From positions 744,001 through 808,000 of the forward strand of contig NW_024881563.1 in the NCBI RefSeq assembly GCF_019059575.1: a stretch of DNA of 64,000 nt, written 5' to 3'. Below, one piece after another: positions 42,721-54,418 of this stretch. Source of the DNA: Amphibalanus amphitrite. Its lineage: Eukaryota > Arthropoda > Thecostraca > Balanomorpha > Balanidae. The notes under the pieces are model-generated. The model made no database searches. It was given only the letters and a program-made list of their open reading frames with translations, and was not told the origin of the DNA. A program made the position numbers and the translations under genes. The stretch's first letter is position 1, and the number at the start of each line of letters is the position of its first letter.

Positions 42721-42991
42721 CAATTAATTGGCCGAATTTTGATGAAAGTGATGGAAAAGTGTTTTCAAAACGATGACGTAATTTATGGTAATGACGTCAT
42801 ATACAACACAAAGCCACCTTGTGGGAATGTAGAGAACTACAAATCGCTTGAAGTTATGGTGAATCAATGTGCTAGACATTGCGCGCAAGTTTCGATAATT
42901 ACGCAAGTGTTTATGGCTATCTGTGTGCATTTTTTTGACTTGACATTTTTCAAGCAATTTTATTCTTATTTCTTAAGAATAAAATTCAATT
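42721..42991. other. Unassigned AT-rich flank of the hAT insertion
   Basis: No feature recognised. The sequence presumably continued at 47263 before the hAT element inserted. Confidence 0.4.
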
Positions 42992-43525
42992 CGATGTGAC
43001 AGGGGCGTCGCCGACGGGGGGGTCGGGGGGGTCGCGACCCCCCCACTCGTCAGAACCGGGGGGTCGACCCCCCCACTTTTGGCGATGCTGAGTATGCTTT
43101 TTTTTAGCTATTATGTCAGGGAAGTTGGCGTCAACAACATCAACAAATACAACGTCAGATTCAGAATCGCTTCAAGAGCTCCCATAGTCCCTATTGCTTA
43201 TAGGTCAATAAGCTGTGGGCTAGAACAACAGCATGACAATATGATTCTAGTCCCCTTTTATACCTCAAATGAGCGAGCGCGTCAAAACTGACCCATGCGT
43301 TCGTCTGATTGTCAAAATAATGGTTGCAGTCGATTCGTCGGATGACGTATAAGTAACTACGAGGTACAGTCTGTCTTAAAAGTACCGCGCAAAGTGACGG
43401 TGGATCCATCAACCCTGACCGAGGAAGGGCCTGCGTTAATTTGAAAGTCACCGAATCAATTGACCTGGGGAATGGACGAGGATATCCATTGTTTCGGTGA
43501 CTCAAATCCAGCAGTCCTTCCTCGG

Positions 43526-44366
43526 CAGGGGCGGATCCAGCATTTTGCCAAGGGAGGGGCTATTCCGAATCGGGGGCCCCCCATCGATGGGGGCCCTACC
43601 TACCCCCAAAAGTTTAAGCCTGGATTTCGTCCACTTTATTTTTGGGGGCCCCCTATCATGCTTTTTTTGCAAAAAAAAAGAAAATGAGAAAGTCGCCCGG
43701 GGGGGCGCTATAGTCCCTATCGCCCCCCCCCCCCTGGATCCGCCCCTGCTAGGAGGCCTTGTATGTGAACTAGGAAGCCCTCTGTGATAGCTAGGAGGCC
43801 CTCTGTGCAGATGCGAGCGCAGGCCCTCAGTACAGACTTGGAGACCCTTTGTGTGGATGCGAGTGGAGGCCCTCTGTGGAGATTAAGAGGTCCTGTGTTG
43901 GCGAATAGGATATCTGTGCAGGCTTGGAGTCCCTCTGTGCAGGATAGGAGACCTTCTGTGTGAGTTAGGAGGCCCTCTGTGTTGGCTAGGAGGCCCTTTG
44001 TTCGGATGCGAGTGGAGGCCTCTGTGTAGGCTAAGAGATTTTGTGTTTGTTAGGACATCTGTGCAGGCTTGGAGGCCCTCTGTGCAGGTTAGGAGGCCCT
44101 GTAAAAGTGGTCATCTCTGTGAGTATAAGAGACCTCCAAGTTATGAAAAGCTTTACCAATCTTCTAACAAAGAAGTCTTCTCAGCTAGTCTTCTAAGAAA
44201 TAACTAAGTGGGTAGGTTAAAAAAAACTCATCGGATTTCGGCCACTTTATTTTCAGGAGGCCCCCTTTTCAGCTTTTTAACTTTTTATTTTATTTTTGAA
44301 AAAAATCGGCCAAGGGGGGGGGGGGGCCATGGCCCCCATGGCCCCCCCCCCTTGTATCCGCGCCTG
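43526..44366. mobile_element. hAT-like element in the TA-flanked MITE
   Basis: Left end CAGGGGCGGATCCAG, right end tgtatccgcgcctg, with TTCCTCGG at 43518-43525 and 44367-44374. A further right-type end, ccctggatccgcccctg, occurs at 43732-43748, so a shorter element or recombinant lies inside. The remainder is minisatellite and poly-G/C. Confidence 0.9.
43749..44110 (+). repeat. Minisatellite of ctaggaggccctctgtg type
   Basis: Variable units such as ctaggaggccctctgtgc, cttggagtccctctgtgcag and gatgcgagtggaggccctct at roughly 28-37 bp spacing. Internal to the hAT element, as a different minisatellite is internal to the 23330 one. Confidence 0.88.
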
Positions 44367-44479
44367 TTCCTCGGTCAGGCTTGATGGATCCACTGTTACT
44401 TTGCGCGATACTTTTAAGACAGACTGTACATGGCTAGCCTCAGCCCTGCTACCCTCGGACCTGCCTGCATAGGGGAAAT

Positions 44480-45626
44480 CAGTCGGGGAAACTGTGGTCA
44501 AATCTTCCATTTTTAGAAAGCCTTCCATTTTTGGAAGGATTTTCTATATATGGGTACGCACCTTCCAAAAATGGGTACGCTGACGACGTCATCGTACCCA
44601 AATATAGAAAATGTTGCGCATATGTTGGAACTTACCGATTTCCGCCGAACATGAGGCAAATGCGACTATCGCCCCTGGTCGCTTTCTATTCGCCATAGTG
44701 AAGTGTCCATAATCTAGCGTGGATGCCTAAATCCTAGCGTGGATGTATTTTAGGTAATTTTTCAAAGTAATGAGTCGTGGAAAATTGACAAAAATTTACC
44801 GACAAACGATGGTTTTATAAGACTTTATCAAACATTTTGTAAGCAAAAAGCATAAAAAACGAAAAGTAAATATCCTTAAAAGTACTTTAGTGACGGGCCA
44901 TGCTTGTTCGATACCGCCGACTTTATTTACAGTGCGGAATTGTCTGGACAGAGTGCGGCGGTTTCGGGAGTGTAGTGGCGAGTAAAACTTGTATTTGTTG
45001 CCGTTTTCTGCATTTATTAGCATATTGTGTGGTTGATTTCAATTTTTTAAGGCTTTTGCCAAACATTTGGGTGGAGTTCTCGTCATTTTTCAATGTTTTT
45101 TCCGGAATATGGGACGAATTAAATAGGCGTTGCTGCGCCGTTTTTCGTGTTACTTTCTATCGAAGGAGCATGAATCTTCAATTTATATGAGGAATAGTAA
45201 GTTTAATTTAAACCATTTTTTGTCAGGGCTATAGCTGTGTTCCTCCTGGTTGGTTATTGACCAGCTGTTTTCTCTTCTGAATTTCTATGTGTCCTCTAGA
45301 AGTAGAAAAAGAGAGCAGTGCGCCAGGACACCATGCTATTATATCACTATGTACATTGACATAGCATGCCTGTATTACCAACACTAGCACTGCTGCTTCT
45401 CCTTATATCAATGATCATAAATGGCAAAATCAACTATTAATGTTACACATTTAAAAAGGCCGTAACTTAAATCAAAGAATGTGAATCACAGTTGGGAACA
45501 CTGAGATTAGACCTTCCAATTTTGGAAGCCTTCCATTTTTGGAAAATGCATACCCATTTATGGAAGGTCCTTCCAAAAATGGAAGGCTTCCAAAAATAGA
45601 AGATTTGACCACAGTTTCCCCCACTG
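44480..45626. mobile_element. Element with CAGTSGGGGAAACTGTGG ends
   Basis: Inverted repeats of about 60 bp: CAGTCGGGGAAACTGTGGTC... and the mirrored gaccacagtttcccccactg. AAAT stands on both sides (44476-44479; 45627-45630). Subtermini contain repeated ccatttttggaagg dyads. The 0.8-kb AT-rich centre has a 96-codon + strand frame at 44900-45190 with no recognised domain; not called as a gene. Confidence 0.85.
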
Positions 45627-45639
45627 AAATGGGGTCAAT

Positions 45640-47060
45640 GGTGGATCCCTCTGGGGCTTTCCTAATAAGACGCGCAAAAAGGAGCATATTGCAACAAAAC
45701 TTCCAGTGACCTCGACTTAATGAATTTTACACCTATTCTAAAAAAATTGCCCTGATTCGAATATGTTCGAATGATGACCTTGGTTAACTTTTTTGAGTTT
45801 TATTTGCTTCCACTTACGTGTGTGTTTTTTGGGGCTGATTTCGAGTTTAGCGCCCGTTTGAACCGTTTGAAGTAGTTTTGATAAATGGTGGTTATGTAAC
45901 ATGTTACGAAGCTATCGTTGGTGGTTGTCAGTCACCCACTCTAGATGGCCGGCAGGAAGCCTGCTGGTCGACCTGACCTGACCCGACCCGATCTACCCAA
46001 AATGCATGGAGTCATCATTTTTGTTCAAGACTAACATCAAACTCGTACTCGGGACCCCGATAACAGCTACGGCTCACTAAGTTCTAGCAGGCGGCCAGAT
46101 TTTTCCTACTTTTGGGCGTTGACCTAAGATGACCCGGCCAAGACCTTGAAATTGGGCATCATTGGCTTTCTCTCATCACGGGCAGCATTCTCGCTCTTCC
46201 ACGAAGCTCTACCTCGATCAGGGGGCCGAAAGCATGCCTTAGCGTTGCGTTGGTAAGCGTTTTACCTTAGCGACCCGTAAAATACGAATAAGAGCTAGCC
46301 TACAGCAACACAGCGTATTCGATAGCTTTTTTAAAGCTCTTTCGCCAACTTCGCCTCAGATATGACTTCGGGTCTATGACTTGTGTACCATAGAGTCCAA
46401 ACAGCTAAACGGACGGATTTTGCCGAAACATTTGTTATGTAACAACCTATGATTCAGTGAATGTGTATGCTATTCATGTTATCACCATCGTTTTTGTTTC
46501 GTCGAAACACGTCGCATGGCTTACAATTTGAACTCGAATAGAAAACTTGACATCAGGCAAAGGTCATGACCTGACTAGAAAAGAACCTGCTGCATATGGA
46601 TCGATCTGTGTTACTGAGCTGAACACACTCCAGGTGCTGTCATCGCTCTACAACGTCTCCATTTAAAGTTGTCGAAAATGTGTTAGAGACCTTTGATGAC
46701 CTAATCACTGACCATTCCAGTCACCACTGGTCATTAGCTGCACCTTGTCTCTAAAATGAACAAGGTGCCATGGCTACAAAAGTATCTAGCGTTTTTAGCA
46801 TATTCTTTCAAAGCAGAAGGCATCGTGCTTTTTCCCATATCTTATCATGATTGGTGAGGTCACATACCTATTTGACCTGACTTCACTTCTCAGATGTAAA
46901 ATCCCAGATACATGAACTGTTGGCACTTATAATCCCATTCATTACACCAAATTTCAGACTTATAGGAGTCAGGAGATAATCTATAGGAATGACAAGATTG
47001 CAGTTTAAAGAGGCATTAAAACTGAACTTGACATGACATCGTGACCTGACCTCAGGTGAC
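45640..47060. repeat. AGGTCA-rich non-coding region within the hAT element
   Basis: Scattered ggtca/tgacc motifs (45774, 45970-46000, 46550-46570, 46690-46735, 47036-47060). The segment 46140-46225 matches 38835-38930 inverted. Probably one or more decayed TTAA-type elements. Confidence 0.5.
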
Positions 47061-47518
47061 CTGTGCTTGATTTTTATGCACGATGCAAAATTGATGTACA
47101 ATAAGATATACCGCTGCTTTCGCGGCGCTGCGCGCCGAGGTCTTTCTCCGGGCACACGAAAAAAAAACGGGAGTGTGGCTAAAAACACCCCTACCCATCA
47201 AGACGAAGACCGGAAACCCGACCCCCCACTCAAAAATCCGTGGCGACGCCCCTGCGATGTGATGTAGCCATGAAGAATATTGGATGGAACAGTGGTGAAT
47301 GAAATTCAAATTTATAACAACTAGAGGTACAGGTTTACGCGATAACTGTATGTTTTGATTTATTTTATGTTACGGGTGCATTAGTTTGGGTAAGTGACTT
47401 GGATTTTTAGCTGTATTATTTAGGTAGATTTGGGTAGTTTTTTATTAAACTGTAAGGTATAATGGTGAAGTTGCGGAGTGTTTAAGACTTTTATATGTTA
47501 GGCCCTTTTTGAACTCAA

Positions 47519-47793
47519 CCCTAGCCCTACCATACCCCTACCCTACCCTACCCTATCCTACCTTACATTACTCTACCCTACCCTACTACCCTACCCTACC
47601 CTACCCTACCCTACCTTACCCTACCCTACCCTTCCCTACCCTACCCTACCCTATTACCCTACCCTACCCTACCCTCCCCTACTACCCTACCCTACCCTAC
47701 CCTACCCTACCCTACCCTACCCTACCCTACCCTACCCTACCCTACCCTACCCTACCCTACCCTACCCTACCCTACCCTACCCTACCCTACCCT
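47519..47793 (+). repeat. (CCCTA)n array
   Basis: About 55 units, the last 100 bp nearly perfect. Preceded by gaactcaaccctag, the same left boundary as at 50465. Confidence 0.97.
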
Positions 47794-47957
47794 TCGGAGT
47801 CGTGGTAGTGCTCTTCCGGCTCCGACTCCGACTCCGACTCCGGGATCCTGACCGACTCCGACTCCGACTCCGACTCCGACTCCGACTCCGGGTCTGATAC
47901 AAAGGGCAATGGTGGCTGCCAAAATTCCGCGTGATATGACGCGCCGTGTTATTTCTA

Positions 47958-48855
47958 CAGGGTGTCCGGAAAGTCCTGGCGTTTTTCAACATTTTTAGAT
48001 AAATGCCTTTGGTCCATAGATACTCAACAATAGAACAAAACAATGACCAGGAACACCAAGCCACATGCTTCTGCTAAGTGCCCATTCATTGTAACCACCG
48101 TCTGTGCCGACGACGGCCTCGACGCAAGGGTGGAAACGCATGCGGGCTTTGACTATGCAGGACATTTCCTGTCCTCCCATGCTGTCATGATGCGAGTCTT
48201 CAGCGACTCCAGGCTGGGATGAGAGGTGGCCTAGAGTTTATTCTGCAAAACGCGTAATGCCTTAGTCGAGCGGGCTAAGGCTGGGATAATAAGGTGGCCT
48301 ACGAGTATTCTCATTTCACCACGGTGATCTGGTCCGCTGAGCTCCTCTGTCAGTTTGGTTTGGACGGCAGTGGCGTTGTTGGAGCTGTTGAAGTGCGAAA
48401 TGACCCTTAGGGCAAGTCGCCTAGATTGTCGTGTCCAGGAACCCCTCGTGGGCTAGCCTTTCAGTCATTTATTTGACCTTGACGAAGATGATGGAACATT
48501 TGTGTCCATCAGACCCCAGATTTTCTTCGATTGTTGCTGAAATGTTGCTTCAGTCTCAGCAGCTTTGGCATACCGCAGTCGTAACTGAGTGAGAATATTT
48601 TCTAAGAAATTTCCGCTGCAACTCGCGCCTCGTTCAAGCCGCACCGGGCCCCCGCGCGCAGGCTCTCAGCGACAAGGCGCATCTTCGCCCATATGTATAC
48701 CTAGCACTGAAAACGGTTTCAATGTCATATTTACGCGACCCCTAGCTGAGCGGTGAACGAGGGGTCATATCTGCGGTGATTGGTTGAAAGTCCAATAATC
48801 ACAGCGCTCGTTAGACGACGTCCAAAAGAGGCGCCAGAACTTTCCAGACACCCTG
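47958..48855 (-). mobile_element. mariner-like element
   Basis: Ends CAGGGTGTCCGGAAAGTCCT and the mirrored agaactttccagacaccctg, with TA on the left and TT (one change) on the right. A - strand frame at 48065-48180 reads MSCIVKARMRFHPCVEAVVG then TDGGYNEW, resembling the C-terminal RxxxCxxxxGG..E end of mariner transposases. The element is 898 bp, shorter than full length, and the rest of the transposase is not readable. Confidence 0.75.
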
Positions 48856-49308
48856 TTCGCGCACCGAGAGATCGCTCCGGTTTCGTTCATGCGGTCACCA
48901 TTTCTCCCACGTGGACGCAGCTGAATCCTAGCGGCCGGCGGCCAGCTTGAAAACCCGCCGAAAAGTACTAGAGTGTGGCCGTATCATGACCACGGTAACG
49001 GGCATCGCCATCATGTGGGTCTGTGCTTGTGTAAGGCACTTTTCGGAGCGATAAAAGAAGAAAGTAAATATACAGTTGTCATTAAGTCTTTGACACTGGA
49101 GAGATAGAAGTTATAACGCGAATACACAATACTTGCCTACTAAATTATGACATAACTTGAAATTTGTAACATGCGATGCTAGCTTTTCAGAACAAAAACA
49201 ATATGTGTGAAAAAAATACCTTATTTGTGATCACCGGAAGCGATTTTTGCCGTGGGGCCACTGGTTAAAAACAACTGAAAAGTGATAGCACGGATTGACT
49301 TCAGTTAG
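48856..49308. other. Unassigned sequence within the GACTCC-bordered insertion
   Basis: No gene or termini recognised. Confidence 0.4.
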
Positions 49309-49420
49309 CTTTCCGGAGTTGGAGTCGAGGCAGCTGGACCGACTCCGACTCTGACTCCGACTCCTGGCTGCTTGCCACGACTCCGGGCGACTCCGACTCC
49401 GACTCCGACTTCGAAACCCT

Positions 49421-49712
49421 GTATACTACCCTACTCTACCCTACCCTACTACTCTACCCTACCCTACCATACCCTACCCTACTTTACCCTACCTTACCCT
49501 ACCCGACCCTAACCTACCCTACCCTACCCTACCCGACCCTAACCTACCCTACCCTACCCTACTTTACTCTACCCTACCCTACCCTACCCTACCCATCCCT
49601 ACCCTACCCTACCCTACCCTACCCTACCCTACTACCATACCCTACCCTACCCTACTCTACCCTATCCTACCCTACCTTACCCTACCCTACCCCACAATTC
49701 CCTACCCTACAC
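49421..49712 (+). repeat. (CCCTA)n array, second part
   Basis: Imperfect CCCTA units with a local duplication of cgaccctaacctacc (49503 and 49534). Followed by the Helentron text cgacagtccaagtttgagct. Confidence 0.95.
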
Positions 49713-50273
49713 TACCAGCGACAGTCCAAGTTTGAGCTAAATCGGCTCAGAAACGGCTGAGATATCGCAAAAACAAATTGATGTTATTCATTGGTGAAGC
49801 TTCTTGGCGAGCGGTGCCTTGTGTCGGCCTTCGTTGTCAAAGGTCAATGACCTGCCGGGTCTGATTATTTCCACTCAGTTTTTTTTTTAAGCGAACAACT
49901 GAGCTTAAAGCACGTGCCCTCTGCTCGGCGCCGGTCGCGGCCCCACCACGTGCTCACCGCTGAACCCACACCCTCAAAAATTTAATACGACAAATGTGTG
50001 CACGCGTTCGACTTGGCGTGAAAATTTCACCCCCGTAGCCCTCACCGTTCCCGAGCAATAGCATGTTTTTGCCAATTATACTGTTAACCCTATTGGCACG
50101 CGAGCACGCGCCAAGGGCGCACCCCCGGCCGCACCATGTCCAAAAGTTTATACTACATACGTGTAGAGGTGGCCCACATTTCTGTAAACTTTCACGGCCG
50201 TACGTCAACGGACGCCGCCGCAATAAGCGCTACAAAGTGACTACGTCGCACACGGCGGATTATTTAGGATTTA

Positions 50274-52170
50274 CTAGAGGTACAGGTTTACACGATAACT
50301 GTATGTTTTGATTTATGTTATGTTACGGGTGCATTAGTTTGGGTGATTGACTTTTATTTTTAGCTGTATTATTTGGGTAGATTTGGGTAGCTGTTTTTAA
50401 TTGAACTGTAAGGGATGGTGATAGTTGCGGGGTGTTCAAGTGTTTTGTATGTTGGGCCCTTTTTGAACTCAACCCTACCCCTACCCTACCCCTACCCTAC
50501 CCTACTACCCTACCCTACGCTACCCTACTACCCTAACCTACCCTACTACCCTACCCTACGCTACCCTACTACCCTAACCTACCCTACTACCCTACCTAAC
50601 TCTACCCTACCCTACCCTACCCTACCCTACCCCTACACTACCCTACCATACCCTACCATACCCTACCATACCATACCCTACCCTACCCTACCCTACACTA
50701 CCCCTACACAACCCTAACCTAACCCTACCCATACCCTACCCTACCCCTACACTACCCTACCCTACCCTACCCCTACCCTACCCTACCCCACCCCACCCTA
50801 CCCTACCCTACCCTACCCTACCCTACCCTACCCTACCCTACCCTACCCTTACACTACCCTACCCTACCCTACCCTACCCTACCCTACCCTACCCTACCCT
50901 ACCCTACCCTACCCTACCCTACCCTACCCTACCCTACCCTACCCTACCCCTACCCCTACCCTACCCTACCCCTACCCCTACCCTACCCTACCCTACCATA
51001 CCCTACCCTACCCTACCCTACCCTACCCTAACCCTACCCCTACACAACTCTACCCTACCCCTACCCCTACACAACCCTACCCTACCCTACCCTACCCTAC
51101 CCTACCCTACACTACCACCGATAGTCCAAGTTGATTCCCATTGGTGGGTCGCTGAAAAAAAGTTCGGCTGAACCTGTTTGTCAGTGAGTATGTGAGTGAG
51201 TTTGTCCAAGCTTTTTTGGACCTGGAGTCAAAATGGGTGGACCGATCGGGACGAAAGTGGGACCGTTTGATTCGTCTCCGGCGAGGTAAACTTTTGGTGC
51301 TGGCCTCGGTTCGCTCGGTGCTTCGTGGCACATGCTATTCCGCTTCAAAGTTTCGGTGACACGAAATTTTTTGTCAAGGCTACAGGTCAACCCGAGGTCA
51401 CGGGCAAAGCCATACTGGCGGGACACATCGGTAACACCTTGAACCAGTTTCCAGGGGGGTCACCGTCTGCGAGGGGTGCAGGCTGCACGTGCTGGGGTCG
51501 GAAAACCGTTTTGACGTGAGGTCCTCTGGCTCAAAGAAATTTTAAGCTATCAACCTCAAAATCGGTTCAATGGTAGTCCCAGGCAAGGCCTCCAAAATAA
51601 TGCACATTTCATTGGGCTATGGATCCTCCAATTCTGGCCCAAGGCAACGCACGAGCGCTGCCGGCATCTAGTATTTACTGGCGAATCCCCTTGGCGAGCG
51701 GTGCCCGGCGCCGGTATTCGTTGTCAAAGGTCAACGACCTCCCGGCTCTGATTATTTCCAGTCAGTTTTTAAGCGAACAACTGAGCCTAAAGCACGTGCC
51801 CTCTGCTCGGCGCCGGTCGCGGCCCCACCACGTGCACACCGCTGAACCTACCCCCTCGAAAATTTGATACGTCAAATGAGTGCACGCGTTCGACTTACAG
51901 CGAAAATTTCACCCCCGTAGCCCTCACCGTTCCCGAGCAATAGTGTGTTTTTGCCAATTCTAATGTTAACCCTATGGGCACGCGAGCACGCGCCGCGGGC
52001 GCACCCCCGGCCGCATCATGTCTAAAATTTAATACGACCTACGTGTAAAGGTGGCTCACATCGCTGTAAAATTTCACGGCCCTAGCTCAACGGACGCCGC
52101 CGCAATTAGCGCTACAAAGTGACTACGTCGCACACGGCGGCGGAGTACTTTTTAGGATTTATAATATAGA
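50274..52170 (-). mobile_element. Helentron-like element with the longest CCCTA array (unit 3)
   Basis: The - strand 5' end at 52170 is TCTATATTATAAATCC, and the 3' end at 50274-50277 is ctgtacctCTAG after a ttatcgtgtaaacc hairpin. The TC start and CTAG end fit Helitron-type ends. It contains 50467-51114 pentamers and the shared ctcggcgccggtcgcggccc region. 51120-51660 differs from its relatives and may be a local insertion. Non-coding. Confidence 0.75.
50467..51114 (+). repeat. (CCCTA)n array
   Basis: The longest array, about 650 bp, with variant hexamers ccccta and a near-perfect middle (50850-50950). Confidence 0.97.
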
Positions 52171-52594
52171 CTAGAGGGACAGCATTACGCGCAGCGTAAT
52201 AAATCAAGTTTCAATAAAATCGGCCCAGTAGCGGCCGAGTTATGGCCAGAATAAATTTGGTGACTCCTCTTGGCCGGCGGTGCTCTGTTCCTGTATTCAT
52301 TGCCAAAGGTCAACGACCTCCGACTCTGTTTTCCCTCATTTTCGCAGCGAACAATCTGAGCCTAGGGCGCGTGCTCTCTGCTCGAAGCCGGCCGCGGCCA
52401 AAATTCCGCAAAGATGCGCCCGCCACGTGCAAACCGGCGAGCGCACCCCCACCAAAATTTAATACGACAAACAGATGCACGCGTCCGACTTACGTTCAAA
52501 ATTTCACCCCCGTAGCCCGCACCGTTCCACAGCAATAGCCCGCCAAGCGTGACTGACGCGTCACATACGGACATTTTGATTTTTATATATGTAA
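52171..52594 (-). mobile_element. Short Helentron-like element (unit 2)
   Basis: The - strand 3' end is attacgctgcgcgtaatgctg followed by tccCTCTAG and T: a strong hairpin about 10 bp before CTAG. The 5' end (52594) is catatataaaaatcaaaatg. Without the pentamer array. Confidence 0.82.
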
Positions 52595-53063
52595 CTAGAG
52601 GGACAGCATTACGCGCAGCGTGATAAATCAATTTTCATTAAAATCGGCCCAGTGGCGGCCGAGTTATTGCCAGAATAAATTTGGCGTCTCCTCCTGGCCG
52701 GCAGTGCCCTGTGCCGGTATTCATTGCCAAAGGTCAGTGACCTGCCGGCTCTGATTTCCCTCAGTTTTGCAGCGAAGAAACTGAGCCTAAGGCGCGTGCT
52801 CTCTGATCGGCGCCGGCCGCGGCCCAAAATCCCGCAAAGATGCGCCCGCCACGTGCAAACCACCGAACCCACCCCCACCAAAATTTAATACGACAAACAG
52901 ATGCACGCGTCCGACTTACGTCGAAAATTTCACCCCCGTAGCCCGCACCGTTCCGGAGCAATAGCCCGCCAAGCGTGACTGACGCGTCACATACATACAT
53001 ACATACATACATACATACATACATACATACATACATACGGACGTTTTGATTTTTATATATGGG
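52595..53063 (-). mobile_element. Short Helentron-like element (unit 1)
   Basis: About 90% identical by eye to unit 2, with the same hairpin and CTCTAG end at 52595-52598. Its 5' part (52992-53038) has expanded to (ATGT)n on the - strand where unit 2 has a single copy. Confidence 0.85.
52992..53038 (+). repeat. (CATA)n microsatellite
   Basis: Twelve perfect catacata-type units within the 5' part of Helentron unit 1; absent from unit 2. Confidence 0.97.
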
Positions 53064-54418
53064 ATATTATTTGTTGGAGGTGAGCTATGGCTAGTTTGAG
53101 CATAATTATGAATATTATGATGGTAGAAAATGACCTTATGCTCATGATACAATGAAATGATATTAAAAATAAGTCCAAAAAGTATTATGATATATATATC
53201 GACTTGCGTCGCCTTCAGAATGTACATTTTCGGAATTGTCAACGAGCAAATTCAAATCCTTTCAAAATAGCGTGCAACATTTTTGTGAGATCTCTGGCTA
53301 ACAAATTACAGTCAGGTCATACCTATAATAAATTTTAACAGCGTACAATACAATGCTCCAATATCATTGAATAACAATTGGATAAATATTGGCAATGCTA
53401 CACAATACCTAAAAATAACACAGGCATATGTAGTTTGTGCAGCACGCCAAACTCGCGAAAATGCAAAACCTATGCTGAGTGATTGACATGATAAGATGCA
53501 TTCATACACTTAATTACACATGTTTCAGGTGCGTACAACTAATACATACACACAGCAGAGTAAACATGACACCAGTGTAGAGCTCGCTGAGGTGGTGCAC
53601 GAGTGGGGAGGGGGACGCTGTCAACTGCGTCTACCCTAAATCAAATTAGTACAAATGGCGATGAAAGACGCACCTAACAAGTACAAGTTCTTCAGGTGAG
53701 ACAAATAAAAAGAATGGATAAGCCAATAGAGACATGCTGACAAAAAAAAGAGGACGATAGGCCAAGCATAGAACATTGCCTATGTGGGAGTGTAGGGAGA
53801 GGGATGGAGAAGGGGCCAGGATGAGGTTTGTGTATTTAGGCATGGTTTTTGGTTTCTTATTTCAATAGATTCTGCTATTTTCAGATCAGCCACATCTTTA
53901 CATACTCTCTCTATGCTAATTTTGAATGAGGATGACGATATACTACATGATAGCCGTTTTCACGACGGAACTTTCGCAGAGGAACCTATTTGATACCTGA
54001 AAAGTACCTACCCTTTGAGGCCTTAACATCCCTCCAACTGAAATATTTTATGTTCAAAATAATTTTAGAAGTTTAAATCCGGGCATTATGTGCCCTCAAA
54101 TCACTTATTTATTTACAAACACAGCAATTTTCGGTTCTAGTAGCCCACCTTTCGACTATGAGGTATCAAATCAGCGTGGCAACTTGCTCCCTCTTTGCTC
54201 CCTCGGGTATCTAATTCCGGAATTCTTAAAAACAAGGAAAGTATATATCGAGTTCTCTTTTATACCTATTCAGTTATGTTTTAATGGTAATTAAAATATG
54301 GCAAATTTTTTAATTACATTTCATATAAGAAAACACGCAAAACAATGAAACAAAAATAACTACGGCGGATAATTACCTTCAGGTATCTAATTCCGACCAA
54401 TCAGCACCTCAGTAGGAT
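53064..54418. other. Unassigned AT-rich intronic sequence
   Basis: No gene recognised. At 53953-53990, gccgttttcacgacggaa and ctatttgatacc resemble the region just after the Penelope-like coding end (58010-57970 on the - strand), a possible decayed copy of its 3' end. Confidence 0.4.

Larger units (their letters stand above)
43367..44426. mobile_element. TA-flanked MITE interrupted by a hAT element
   Basis: Ends CAGTCTGTCTTAAAAGTACC and the mirror, about 60 bp of inverted repeat, with TA at 43365-43366 and 44427-44428. Without the hAT insertion at 43526-44366 it is about 210 bp. Confidence 0.88.
43000..47254. mobile_element. Large hAT-like element with 8-bp target duplication
   Basis: Ends CAGGGGCGTCGCCGAC and the mirrored GTGGCGACGCCCCTG, with CGATGTGA on both sides (42992-42999 and 47255-47262). 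Poly-G/C lies inside the left end. The interior is non-coding and holds at least three younger elements and AGGTCA-rich text (45700-47060). No transposase frame was recognised, so it is non-autonomous. Confidence 0.9.
47796..49420. mobile_element. Insertion with (GACTCC)n borders
   Basis: The pentamer array is interrupted by text that starts ttcggagtcgtggtagtgct and ends ccacgactccgggcgactcc followed by ctccgactccgacttcgaaa. Hexamer runs of ctccga lie at 47820-47890 and 49340-49415. It carries the mariner element at 47958-48855. Termini are only partly mirrored. Confidence 0.55.
47321..50273 (-). mobile_element. Helentron-like element with CCCTA array (unit 4 of the cluster)
   Basis: On the - strand the 3' end is ttatcgcgtaaacctgtacc then CTCTAG followed by T, a short hairpin a few bases before CTAG as in Helitron-type ends. 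The 5' side (50240-50273) is taaatcctaaataatccgcc. The next unit begins directly at 50274. Internal pentamer arrays are at 47519-47793 and 49421-49712. They are split by a 1.6-kb insertion. No Rep/helicase, so non-autonomous. Confidence 0.75.

Noticed and set aside
47509..47808. Long frames with Leu-Pro-Tyr-Pro-Thr repeats in the pentamer arrays (also 50415-50717 and 60647-60955)
   Set aside because: A five-base repeat with no stop codons gives open frames in several phases; there is no independent evidence for coding.
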